A stretch of DNA of 64,000 nucleotides from CAZXSK01 sp964642855. GTDB lineage: Bacteria; Planctomycetota; Phycisphaerae; SM23-33. The notes beneath the pieces are model-generated. The model was not told where the DNA came from and made no database searches. It saw nothing but the letters and a program-made list of their open reading frames with translations. Where the stretch lies: NCBI GenBank assembly GCA_964642855.1, contig CAZXSK010000006.1:1-64000 (forward strand), in the 5' to 3' direction. Both the position numbers and the translations under genes were made by a program. Below are positions 7,644 through 16,234 of the stretch, in pieces (positions within the stretch are counted from its first letter, which is position 1; each line of letters begins with the position of its first letter).

Positions 7644-9026
7644 ATGCTTTTGCGACATACGACCAAGGACATCGCCGAGCGAAAGGCGTTGACGGTCAAC
7701 CCCGCCAAGACCTGCCAGCCCGTCGGCGCGATGTACGCCGCGTTGGGCATTCACGGCTGCCTGCCCCACAGCCACGGCTCCCAGGGATGCTGCGCCTACC
7801 ACCGCAGCACGCTGACGAGGCACTACAAGGAACCGGTCATGGCTGCGACGAGCTCGTTCACCGAGGGCTCGAGCGTGTTCGGCGGGCAGGCGAACCTGCT
7901 GCAGGCGATCACCAACATCTTCACCACCTACGATCCCGAGGTCATCGCCGTCCACACCACCTGCCTGTCCGAGACGATCGGAGACGACATCCCGCAGATC
8001 GCCCACAAGGCCGCCGAGAAGGGCACCATCCCGGAGGGCAAGTACGTTATCCACTGCTCGACGCCCAGCTACGTGGGGTCGCACGTGACGGGATTCTCCA
8101 ACATGACCAAGGGCATGGTCGACTACTTCGCCTCGCCCTCGGATACCCGCCTTCGCACGATCAACATCATCCCCGGCTGGGTCGAGCCGGCCGACATGGC
8201 CGAGATCAAGCGACTCTGCGCTTCGATGAAGGTCGAGACGATCATGTTCCCGGACACCTCGGGCGTGCTCAACGCCCCGCAGCTGGGCAAGCACGAGTTC
8301 TATCCGCGCGGCGGGGTAACCGTCGAGCGGCTCAAGAAGATCGGCTCGTCGCAGGGAACCATCGCGATGGGACATACCGCGTCGCTGGCAGCGGCCCGCG
8401 CTCTCGACGCCAAGTGCAAGGTGCCCTGCGAGATCCTGCCCCTGCCAATCGGAATCCGCGCGACCGACCGGCTGGTCAACGCGCTGCGCAAGATGGCCGG
8501 CGTGGAAGTGCCCCAGGAGATCACCGATCAGCGAGGCCGGCTGCTGGACATGATGATCGACACCCAGCAGTACTATCACGACAAGCGCGTGGCGCTATGG
8601 GGCGACCCCGACCAGCTCGTTCCGCTGACGGAGTTTCTCGTCGACCTCGGGGCCAGGCCGGTCTACATCGTCACCGGAACGCCGGGCAAGAAGTTCCTGA
8701 CGCGCATCGAAGAGGCGCTGGACGGCAAGGTGCCCGAGGCAAAGGTCGCCCAGGGCGCCCAGGCGGACATGTTCCTGATGCACCAGTGGATCAAGAACGA
8801 GCCCGTCGACCTGCTGATCGGCAACACGTACGGCAAGTACATCGCCCGGGACGAGGACATCCCGCTGGTCCGCCACGGGTTCCCCATCCTCGACCGCGTC
8901 GGGCACCAGTACTTCCCCACCGTCGGGTACGCCGGCGGCTTGAGGCTCTGCGAGATGATCCTCTCGGCGCTGCTGGACCGCAAAGACCGCGACGCCCCCG
9001 AGGAGGCCTTCGAGCTGGTCCTGTAA
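7644..9026 (+). CDS. nifK: Nitrogenase molybdenum-iron protein beta chain
   Basis: NifK (460 aa) pairs with NifD to form the alpha2-beta2 MoFe protein. Its three P-cluster Cys are C24 (KTCQPVG), C49 (SQGCCAY) and C107 (TTCLSETIGDD). It lacks the N-terminal extension of about 50 residues that wraps NifD in Azotobacter, another group II/III trait. It starts 63 bases after nifD with a GGAG site. Residues ETIGDDI and the C-terminal GLRLCE helix are as expected. Confidence 0.96.
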   Translation: MLLRHTTKDIAERKALTVNPAKTCQPVGAMYAALGIHGCLPHSHGSQGCCAYHRSTLTRHYKEPVMAATSSFTEGSSVFGGQANLLQAITNIFTTYDPEVIAVHTTCLSETIGDDIPQIAHKAAEKGTIPEGKYVIHCSTPSYVGSHVTGFSNMTKGMVDYFASPSDTRLRTINIIPGWVEPADMAEIKRLCASMKVETIMFPDTSGVLNAPQLGKHEFYPRGGVTVERLKKIGSSQGTIAMGHTASLAAARALDAKCKVPCEILPLPIGIRATDRLVNALRKMAGVEVPQEITDQRGRLLDMMIDTQQYYHDKRVALWGDPDQLVPLTEFLVDLGARPVYIVTGTPGKKFLTRIEEALDGKVPEAKVAQGAQADMFLMHQWIKNEPVDLLIGNTYGKYIARDEDIPLVRHGFPILDRVGHQYFPTVGYAGGLRLCEMILSALLDRKDRDAPEEAFELVL

Positions 9027-9105
9027 TACTCCCTGCTTCCGTTGCCCCCCGCCCGGGCTCCCCGGCCTTGCCGGACGGGTCCGGGCGGGCCACGGAGGAA
9101 CCCCC

Positions 9106-10461
9106 ATGGACGCCGCCCGTATCGATATCCTGGAAGAACGCAGGAAGCAGGTGCACCGCACCGGCGCCGAGCCGTTCGACATGGCCTGCGACAAGGCCAG
9201 CCTCGCCGGTTCCGTCAGCCAGCGGGCCTGCGTGTTCTGCGGCTCGCGCGTGGTTCTCTACCCCGTCGCCGACGCCCTGCATCTGGTGCACGGGCCGATC
9301 GGATGCGCCGCCTACACCTGGGACATCCGCGGGGCGCTTTCCTCGGGGCCGGAACTGCACCGCATGAGCTTCTCCACCGACCTCCGCGAGCAGGACGTGA
9401 TCTACGGCGGCGAGAAGAAACTCTACCACGCCCTGGTCGAGTTGATCGACCGATACCAGCCCAAGGCAGCGTTCGTCTATGGGACGTGCATCGTGGGCAT
9501 CATCGGAGACGACGTCGACGCCGTCTGCCGGCGCGTCAGCCGGGAGAAAGACATCCCCGTCCTGCCCGTGCACTCCGAAGGATTCAAGGGCACCAAGAAG
9601 TCCGGCTACAAGGCTGCCTGCGATGCGCTGATGCAACTGGTCGGCACGGGCGATACGTCGGGCATCTCCCACAGAAGCATCAACATCCTGGGTGATTTCA
9701 ACCTGGCCGGGGAAACGTGGATGCTCCGCGACTACTACCAACGCATGGGCATCGAGGTTGTCGCCACCGTCACCGGCGACGGACGCGTCGATGACATCCG
9801 CCGCGCCCACGGAGCCTCACTCAACGTCGTACAGTGCTCCGGATCGATGATCTTCCTGGCTGAGATGATGCAGCAGGAGTACGGCATCCCCAATATCCAC
9901 GTGTCCTATTTCGGCCTGGAGGACATGAGCAAGGCGCTCTACGAAGTCGCCGATCGCGTCGGCGACGATCGGACCCTGAGCAAAACCCGCAACCTGGTCG
10001 CCAGGGAAATCCAGGCCGTCCTGCCCGAACTCCGCCGCTACCGCAAAGCACTTGCCGGCAGGAAGGCAGCCGTCTACACCGGCGGGGCATTCAAAGCCTT
10101 CTCGCTCGTCCGCTCGCTCCGCACGCTCGGAATGAAAACTGTCATGGCCGGCTCGCAGACCGGCAGCCGCGATGACTACGCAACCCTCCGCGAACTCTGC
10201 GACGAGGGAACGGTTCTGCTGGACGACACCAACCCCATTGAGATCGCCAAGTTCGTGCAGGAACTGGGCGTGGACCTGTTTATCGGCGGAGTCAAGGAAC
10301 GACCGATCGCCTACAAGCTGGGCATCGGTTTCTGCGACCACAACCACGAGCGCAAGATCGCCCTGGCCGGCTACGAGGGCATGCTGAACTTCGCCCGCGA
10401 GGTGTATTCGTCGGTCATGAGCCCGGTCTGGAAACTCGTGCCCGGGAGGAACCAGACATGA
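9106..10461 (+). CDS. nifE: Nitrogenase cofactor scaffold NifE
   Basis: NifE (451 aa) is the NifD-like half of the NifEN scaffold, on which the NifB product is matured to FeMo-co before transfer to NifDK. NifD-like Cys positions are kept (RACVFCGSR, GPIGCAAYTW, YGTCIVGIIGDD), as needed for the NifEN clusters. It lies 79 bases after nifK with GGAGG before the ATG, and its last codons overlap nifN as ATGA (10458-10461), pointing to translational coupling. It is told from a second NifD by the missing FeMo-co His region and by its position. Confidence 0.94.
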   Translation: MDAARIDILEERRKQVHRTGAEPFDMACDKASLAGSVSQRACVFCGSRVVLYPVADALHLVHGPIGCAAYTWDIRGALSSGPELHRMSFSTDLREQDVIYGGEKKLYHALVELIDRYQPKAAFVYGTCIVGIIGDDVDAVCRRVSREKDIPVLPVHSEGFKGTKKSGYKAACDALMQLVGTGDTSGISHRSINILGDFNLAGETWMLRDYYQRMGIEVVATVTGDGRVDDIRRAHGASLNVVQCSGSMIFLAEMMQQEYGIPNIHVSYFGLEDMSKALYEVADRVGDDRTLSKTRNLVAREIQAVLPELRRYRKALAGRKAAVYTGGAFKAFSLVRSLRTLGMKTVMAGSQTGSRDDYATLRELCDEGTVLLDDTNPIEIAKFVQELGVDLFIGGVKERPIAYKLGIGFCDHNHERKIALAGYEGMLNFAREVYSSVMSPVWKLVPGRNQT

Positions 10462-11828
10462 CCCCCGCAACCGGTAATGCTTCGCGTCCCAACTTCACCG
10501 CCACACGCAACGCCTGCAAGCTCTGCACACCGCTGGGCGCATGCCTGGCGTTCCGCGGCGTCGAAGGTTGCGTGCCGCTGCTGCATGGCTCGCAGGGCTG
10601 CGCCACATACATCCGGCGGTACATGATCAGCCACTTCAAGGAACCGGTCGACATCGCCTCATCGAGCTTCGGCGAGTCGGCAGCGATCTTCGGCGGGGGA
10701 GAGAACCTCACCGCCGGGCTGAAGAACGTCATCCGGCAGTACAAGCCACAACTCGTCGGGGTGGCCAGCACATGCCTCGCCGAAACGATCGGCGACGACA
10801 TGAACCTGCTGATGCACGAATTCCGCGCCCAAACGCGCGACCTGGACCTGCCCGAGGTGGTCTGCGTGTCAACGGCAAGCTACCGCGGCACCCACGCCGA
10901 GGGCTTCCACGACACCGTGCGGGCGCTGGTGGAGAGTCTCGCCGAGCCCGGAGAGCCCGAGAAGACGGTGAACCTGCTTCCCGGAATGCTCTCCCCGGCC
11001 GACCTGCGCCATCTCAAAGAAACGTTCGCCGACTTCGGGCTGACCCCCATCGTGCTGCCGGACTACTCCGACACCCTCGACGGGCCGATCTGGAACGGCT
11101 ACCACCAGATTCCCGCGGGAGGCACGCCCGTGGGCGCCATCCGAGCCGCGGGCCGGTCGCGAGCGTCGATCCAGATGAACGAAACCCTGCCGCCGGAGCG
11201 CACGGCCGGGGGGCACCTGGCCGATGCGTTCAAGGTGCCCTGCCGCCACATCGGGCTGCCCATTGGCGTCCGCCGGACCGACGAGCTGATGGACATCCTC
11301 GCTGAACTCGCCGGCCGGGAGATTCCGACCAAGTACTCCGCCCGACGTGGCCGACTGGTCGACGCCTGCGTCGACGGGCACAAGTACGTCTTCGAGAAGC
11401 GTGCGATCGTCTACGGCGAGGAAGATCTCGTGGTGGCTGTCTGCGGGTTCCTTGCCGAGATCGGCGTGCTCCCCGTGCTGTGCGTGTCGGGGGGCAACAC
11501 GGGTCGGCTTGGCGAGAACATCCGCCACGCCGCTCCCGACCTGCCCGCACAGCCGGTCGTGCTCAGCGACAGCGACTTCGTGGACATGGAGGAAGCAGCG
11601 ATGGACCTCGCAGCCGACGTGCTGATCGGTTCGAGCAAGGGATTCAAGCTCGCCCGCAAGCTCGACAAGCCGCTGGTGCGCGTGGGGTTCCCCATCCACG
11701 ACCGTTTCGGGGGCTCGCGGATTCTCCACGTGGGCTACCAGGGAACCCAGAACCTTCTCGACCGGGTAGTCAACGCGATCATCGAGGACCGCCAGGCTGG
11801 CTCGGACGTGGGCTACACCTATATGTAA
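10458..11828 (+). CDS. nifN: Nitrogenase cofactor scaffold NifN
   Basis: NifN (456 aa) is the NifK-like partner of NifE. It keeps the NifK-type motifs CKLCTPLGACLAF, GSQGCATYI and STCLAETIGDD. The ATGA overlap with nifE favours equal synthesis of the two chains. It is a stand-alone NifN, not the NifN-NifB fusion of some clostridia. It is followed after 43 bases by nifB. Confidence 0.93.
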   Translation: MTPATGNASRPNFTATRNACKLCTPLGACLAFRGVEGCVPLLHGSQGCATYIRRYMISHFKEPVDIASSSFGESAAIFGGGENLTAGLKNVIRQYKPQLVGVASTCLAETIGDDMNLLMHEFRAQTRDLDLPEVVCVSTASYRGTHAEGFHDTVRALVESLAEPGEPEKTVNLLPGMLSPADLRHLKETFADFGLTPIVLPDYSDTLDGPIWNGYHQIPAGGTPVGAIRAAGRSRASIQMNETLPPERTAGGHLADAFKVPCRHIGLPIGVRRTDELMDILAELAGREIPTKYSARRGRLVDACVDGHKYVFEKRAIVYGEEDLVVAVCGFLAEIGVLPVLCVSGGNTGRLGENIRHAAPDLPAQPVVLSDSDFVDMEEAAMDLAADVLIGSSKGFKLARKLDKPLVRVGFPIHDRFGGSRILHVGYQGTQNLLDRVVNAIIEDRQAGSDVGYTYM

Positions 11829-11871
11829 CCGGGACCCGGAAGCCCCCCGGACGCAGAAAGGACGTGCAACG

Positions 11872-13137
11872 ATGGAACTCGACATCACCAGGCATCCGTG
11901 CTTCTTCGAGGGCGCCAAGGGCCGCTTCGGCCGGGTGCACCTGCCCGTGGCGCCGGCGTGCAACATCCAGTGCAACTTCTGCAACCGCAAGTACGACTGC
12001 CTCAATGAAAGCCGCCCCGGCGTGACCAGCAAAGTGCTCTCTCCGGGACAGGCGCTGTACTACCTCCGGCGAGTCATGCAGAAAGACCCGCGGATCAGCG
12101 TGGCGGGCATCGCCGGGCCCGGAGATCCGTTCGCCACGCCGAAGCAGACACTCGAAACCTGCAGGCTCGTGCGGAAGCACTTCCCCGAGATGCTCCTCTG
12201 TGTCGCCAGCAACGGGCTGAACGTCGAAAGCTCCATCGACGCACTGGCCGAGATCGGAATCAGCCACCTGACGCTGACCATCAACGGCGTGGATCCCGAC
12301 ATCACCCGGGCGATCTATTCCTGGGTGCGGTGGAACAAGCGCGTGTACCGGGGACGCGACGCAGCCGCCCTGCTGCTGGACAACCAGCGGGCCGCCCTGT
12401 CGGCTGCCAAGGCACGCGGAATTGTCGTCAAGGTCAACACGATCATCATCCCCGGATACAATGAAGGCCACGTCGTCGAGGTCGCCCGGGAGGTCTCGAA
12501 GCTCGGAGCCGACATGCTCAACTGCATGCCGATCTGCCCCGTGGAGGGAACGCCGTTCGAGGATGTCGTTTCGCCATCATGCGCCCGGCTGGAACGCCTC
12601 CGCGCCGAAGCCGGCGTCCACATCCGCCAGATGATGCACTGCACACGCTGCCGGGCCGACGCGGTCGGGCTGTTGGGGGAAGACGACACCGAGACCATCG
12701 AGACAGTCCTCGCCGACGCAGCCGCCCAGCCCATCCGCCCGCAGGAGCACCGGCCTTACGTCGCCGTCGCCAGCCAGGAGGGCGTGCTGGTCAACCGTCA
12801 TCTCGGCGAGGCAGATAGGCTGCTGATCTTCGAACGCTCGGGCGAAGGCTTTGAGTTTGTCGAAGCCCGTCCTGCCCCTCCAGCCGGGGGAGGCGACCAG
12901 CGATGGCGGGACCTGGCGGAAACCCTCTCGGACTGCCGGGCCGTCCTCGCAGCCGGCGCGGGCGACCGCCCGACAACCGTCCTCGCCGCCGAAGGGCTGA
13001 AGGTCCTCCTGGCCGAGGGACTCGTCGAGGAACTGCTGGCCGGCGTGTACGAAGGAAGACCTGTCCGTTCACCCGTGCGACGACAGGGCTGTCAGTCCGG
13101 AGCGGGATGCTCCGGAGACGGGAGCGGCTGCGGATAG
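11872..13137 (+). CDS. nifB: FeMo-cofactor biosynthesis protein NifB with C-terminal NifX-like domain
   Basis: NifB (421 aa) is the radical-SAM enzyme that builds the 8Fe core (NifB-co) with its central carbide. The SAM-cluster motif CNIQCNFC gives C30, C34 and C37, and the typical NifB context HPCFFEGA (C10) and YDCLNESRPGV is present. Residues about 296-395 form a NifX/NafY-type cofactor-binding domain, beginning RPYVAVASQEG, which in other organisms is separate or fused in the same way. The last 16 residues form an unusual Gly/Ser/Cys tail with three Cys. GAAAGG precedes the ATG. With nifHDKEN this completes the accepted minimal nif set. Confidence 0.95.
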   Translation: MELDITRHPCFFEGAKGRFGRVHLPVAPACNIQCNFCNRKYDCLNESRPGVTSKVLSPGQALYYLRRVMQKDPRISVAGIAGPGDPFATPKQTLETCRLVRKHFPEMLLCVASNGLNVESSIDALAEIGISHLTLTINGVDPDITRAIYSWVRWNKRVYRGRDAAALLLDNQRAALSAAKARGIVVKVNTIIIPGYNEGHVVEVAREVSKLGADMLNCMPICPVEGTPFEDVVSPSCARLERLRAEAGVHIRQMMHCTRCRADAVGLLGEDDTETIETVLADAAAQPIRPQEHRPYVAVASQEGVLVNRHLGEADRLLIFERSGEGFEFVEARPAPPAGGGDQRWRDLAETLSDCRAVLAAGAGDRPTTVLAAEGLKVLLAEGLVEELLAGVYEGRPVRSPVRRQGCQSGAGCSGDGSGCG

Positions 13138-13179
13138 TTTGCCCCTCCTGCCAACCATCAACCACCGAAAGGAACCACC

Positions 13180-13482
13180 ATGGAGAAACCCGACTTCCAT
13201 CTGCTTATCTGCAACAGCTACCGCATCAGCGGCGAACCCCAGGGCGTGTGCAATAAGAAGGACGCCACCGACCTGCTCCAGTACGCCGAGAACGAGATCA
13301 TCGACCGGGGCCTCAATGCGATGGTCTCCTCGACCGGCTGCCTGAAGCTCTGCGAGAAAGGCCCGGTCATGGTCATCTATCCCCAGGGTCAGTGGTACGG
13401 TGAACTCACCGAGGAGAAACTTGACGAGATCCTCGACGCCCTCGAAGACGGAACCGTGGCAGAGGATTACCTCATCGCCTGA
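13180..13482 (+). CDS. Thioredoxin-like 2Fe-2S ferredoxin
   Basis: A 100-aa small redox protein of the thioredoxin-like 2Fe-2S type. Four Cys can ligate the cluster: C11 and C24 (LLICNSYR, QGVCNKK) and the pair in STGCLKLCEKG. Such ferredoxins are common next to nif genes of anaerobes, where they are thought to serve electron transfer or cofactor assembly; the exact role here is inferred from position, 42 bases after nifB. GAAAGG lies before the ATG. Confidence 0.85.
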   Translation: MEKPDFHLLICNSYRISGEPQGVCNKKDATDLLQYAENEIIDRGLNAMVSSTGCLKLCEKGPVMVIYPQGQWYGELTEEKLDEILDALEDGTVAEDYLIA

Positions 13483-13492
13483 CGCCCAACGC

Positions 13493-15025
13493 ATGCGCAC
13501 CGCACGATCCATCGTGATTGCCGCCCTGCTGGCCGCCTGCATGCAGGCCGCGGGCTGCAGCGACGCCGACGCCACCAGTCGCGGCAGCTCGGTAACCGTC
13601 TACGCAGCCGCGGGGACCACGCTGGCGATGCAGGAAATCGCCGCCCGATTCGGGCGAACGACAGGCTGCGCGGTGAGGCTCACGTTTGCTGCGTCATCGA
13701 AGCTGGCCAGGCAGATTCAGGCTGGGGCGCCCGCGGACCTGTACGTTTCCGCCGACCCGCGATGGATCGACCATCTCCAAGGCCAGGACCTCATCGATCC
13801 CGCCAGCCGGCTGGTGCTGCTGGGCAACCGCCTCGCCCTGGTGACCCCGCGAGGCAGCGGTCGCTGCGCGGACCTCTCGCCGGAATTCGACCTGCCCGGT
13901 ACAATCCCGGGCCGGCTTGCCGTCGGCGAAGTGCGCAACGTTCCCGTCGGACGATACGCCCGGGAAGCCCTGGTCTCCATGGGCTGGTGGACCGCGATGA
14001 AAGACCGCCTCGCCGAAGCCCCCAGCACCCGCGCGGCCCTTCGCTTTGTGGAGACCGGCGAAACCGCCGCCGGGCTGGTCTACCGGTCCGATGCCGTCTG
14101 TTCCGACAAGGTCGACATCGTCGGGCTGATTCCCAGCGGGGCGCATCGGCCGATCCGCTTCGAGCTTGTCTCCACCAGCGACGCTTCGGTGGCTACGGGG
14201 GAGTTCATTCGCTTTCTCCGCTCGGACGAAGCGTCAGCCGTGTTCCGCCAGCACGGATTTGACCCCCTGGCTGGAGTCGGGGCGGTGCCGGTGCCGGCAT
14301 CGCTCGCCGAGACCGGACCCGGCTGGCTGCCCCCTGCCCAGCGCGACGCGGTGTTTCTTTCCTTGAAAGTCGCCCTGATGTCGCTGGCCGTGATGTGCGT
14401 TCCCGGCGTGGCGGCAGGTTGGCTGCTCGCCCGCAAGCGGTTCCCGGGCAAGACGCTTCTGGACGCCCTCATCCACGCACCCCTGGTCATGCCCCCGGTG
14501 GTCACCGGCTACCTCGCCCTGCTGGTGCTCGGACGGCGGGGGCCTGTGGGTGGCTGGCTGTGCGAGTCACTGGGAATCTCACTGGCGTTCACATGGAAAG
14601 CAGCCGTCGTCGTCTCGGCGGTTGTGAGCTTCCCGCTGCTGGTGCGCTCGGTGCGGATTGCCATCGAACTGGTCGACCGCAAGCTCGAGCAGTCGGCCGC
14701 CACGCTCGGAGCCGGGCCCGTCCGCGTGCTGGCGACCGTGACACTGCCGCTTGCCCTGCCGGGCATCGTCAGCGGGCTGGTGCTGGCCTTCGCGCGAAGT
14801 CTCGGGGAATTCGGAGCCACGGCCACCTTCGCGGGCAACATCGCCGGCCAAACCCGTACCCTGCCCCTGGCGATCTACAATCTCTCGCAGACGCCCGGCG
14901 GCGACGAAGGTGCACTGCAGCTGGCCGGGGTGTCGGTGCTCGTGTCGATCGGTGCGATCGCGGGCTCTCACGTAATCACCCGGCGCATGCGGTCCCGTAT
15001 CGAAGGCCAGGTCCAGCCATGCTGA
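13493..15025 (+). CDS. modAB: Fused molybdate-binding lipoprotein and ABC permease (ModA-ModB)
   Basis: One 510-aa frame joins two transporter parts. Residues 1-22 are a lipoprotein signal with lipobox QAAGC (C22). Residues about 30-260 are a ModA-type molybdate-binding domain (VTVYAAAGTTLAMQEIA, SSKLARQI, DLYVSADPRW). From about residue 275 to the end is a ModB-type permease with several membrane helices and the ModC-contact loop AATLGAGPVRV. ModA and ModB are normally separate. No frameshift or stop marks the junction, so this looks like a true fusion that tethers the receptor to its channel. It starts 10 bases after the ferredoxin gene without a clear ribosome-binding site; its end overlaps modC. 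Confidence 0.85.
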   Translation: MRTARSIVIAALLAACMQAAGCSDADATSRGSSVTVYAAAGTTLAMQEIAARFGRTTGCAVRLTFAASSKLARQIQAGAPADLYVSADPRWIDHLQGQDLIDPASRLVLLGNRLALVTPRGSGRCADLSPEFDLPGTIPGRLAVGEVRNVPVGRYAREALVSMGWWTAMKDRLAEAPSTRAALRFVETGETAAGLVYRSDAVCSDKVDIVGLIPSGAHRPIRFELVSTSDASVATGEFIRFLRSDEASAVFRQHGFDPLAGVGAVPVPASLAETGPGWLPPAQRDAVFLSLKVALMSLAVMCVPGVAAGWLLARKRFPGKTLLDALIHAPLVMPPVVTGYLALLVLGRRGPVGGWLCESLGISLAFTWKAAVVVSAVVSFPLLVRSVRIAIELVDRKLEQSAATLGAGPVRVLATVTLPLALPGIVSGLVLAFARSLGEFGATATFAGNIAGQTRTLPLAIYNLSQTPGGDEGALQLAGVSVLVSIGAIAGSHVITRRMRSRIEGQVQPC

Positions 15026-16212
15026 GTATCGATGTCACCCTCGATCGGAGAGACTTCTCCCTGCGGGTCCGCCAGGAACTCGGAGCCTGCGTCACGGGGG
15101 TGGTCGGACCGTCGGGGGCGGGAAAGAGCACGCTGCTGGGCCTGGTCGCTGGACTTGAGCGGGCGGGCCGGGGACGAATCGAACTGGAAGGCCAGGTACT
15201 GCAGGATACCACCCGGCGGGTATTCGTGGCCCCGCACCGCCGGCGGATTGGCATGGTATTCCAGGACGCCCGCCTGCTGCCCAACCTGACCGTCGAGGGG
15301 AACCTGCGATACGGGTACCGGCTGACTCCCCGCCGCCTCCGCCGGTTCGACCTGTCGACCATCGCTGAGATGCTGGGAATCGGCCACCTGCTCAAGCGAG
15401 GCGTCGCCGACCTTTCGGGCGGAGAGAAACAACGCGTCGCGCTCGGGCGGGCGATTCTCACCTCTCCCAGGCTGCTGCTTCTCGACGAGCCCTTCGCCGC
15501 ACTCGACACCCCGCTCAAGCAGCAGATCGTCCCTTGCCTCGCACGGGTCCTGCGGGTTACGGGCATCCCCGCCCTGCTGGTCAGCCACTCACTGGAGGAA
15601 GTGCTCAGCTTCACCGATCGCCTGTTGCTGCTCAAGGCCGGTGCAGTCGCCGGCCACGGAGCCTACCGCGAGCTGGTTCTCCGGCGGGAATCAGCCCGCC
15701 TGCTGTGCGCCGGCGGACTGACCAACGTCCTGCACCTGCCCGTCGACCGTCACTGCCCCGGTAGCGGACTGACGTACCTGAACTGGCCGTCCGGGCCGGA
15801 CCCGCACCGACGGCGCACCTGGCTTCGTGCCCCCTACACCCCGGGCCTTCGCCCGGGCGATACGGTTCGCGTCGCCCTGGCCGGACACGACATCGCGCTG
15901 TCGATGGCCCCGGTGGAGACGATCTCCATGCAGAACCGCCTGCCCGGCGTGGTGCGGGAGGTGATCTCCGTAGCCGGCAGGACCGTCGTGATCGTCGATG
16001 CGGGGAGGGAACTGATGGTCGAGGTCACGTCGCGGGCCCGACAGGAATTCGACCTCCGCCCGGGTATGAGAATCTGGTGCCTCTTCAAGACCCAGGCCTT
16101 GCAGCGGATCGGGGGAGAGTGGATAACCGACGGCGAACCACCGCCCCACACCCGCCACGCCGGGTCCGGCGGGATCCGCCGACCGCCCTGCGTACGTCCG
16201 TGGGGAGCCTGA
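15019..16212 (+). CDS. modC: Molybdate ABC transporter ATP-binding protein
   Basis: ModC (397 aa) powers molybdate import for FeMo-co. Walker A GPSGAGKST is at residues 30-38, the ABC signature is LSGGEKQRVALGRA and Walker B is LLLLDEPFAALD. The C-terminal third contains a TOBE/Mop-like regulatory region (NRLPGVVREVISVAGRTV), as in other ModC proteins. The chosen ATG at 15019 overlaps the modAB stop by seven bases, consistent with coupling; upstream in-frame extensions lie inside modAB. The last 25 residues are Pro/Arg-rich and look unstructured. Confidence 0.9.
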   Translation: MLSIDVTLDRRDFSLRVRQELGACVTGVVGPSGAGKSTLLGLVAGLERAGRGRIELEGQVLQDTTRRVFVAPHRRRIGMVFQDARLLPNLTVEGNLRYGYRLTPRRLRRFDLSTIAEMLGIGHLLKRGVADLSGGEKQRVALGRAILTSPRLLLLDEPFAALDTPLKQQIVPCLARVLRVTGIPALLVSHSLEEVLSFTDRLLLLKAGAVAGHGAYRELVLRRESARLLCAGGLTNVLHLPVDRHCPGSGLTYLNWPSGPDPHRRRTWLRAPYTPGLRPGDTVRVALAGHDIALSMAPVETISMQNRLPGVVREVISVAGRTVVIVDAGRELMVEVTSRARQEFDLRPGMRIWCLFKTQALQRIGGEWITDGEPPPHTRHAGSGGIRRPPCVRPWGA

Positions 16213-16234
16213 CCGAACTCCACAAGAGGCATCC

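Noticed and set aside
5964..8579. 871-residue open frame on the minus strand across nifD and nifK
   Set aside because: A shadow of codon bias in GC-rich genes; the nifD and nifK proteins on the plus strand have all expected ligands.
13400..13492. Upstream extension of modAB into the ferredoxin gene
   Set aside because: The lipoprotein signal begins at 13493; the upstream part overlaps an established gene in another frame.
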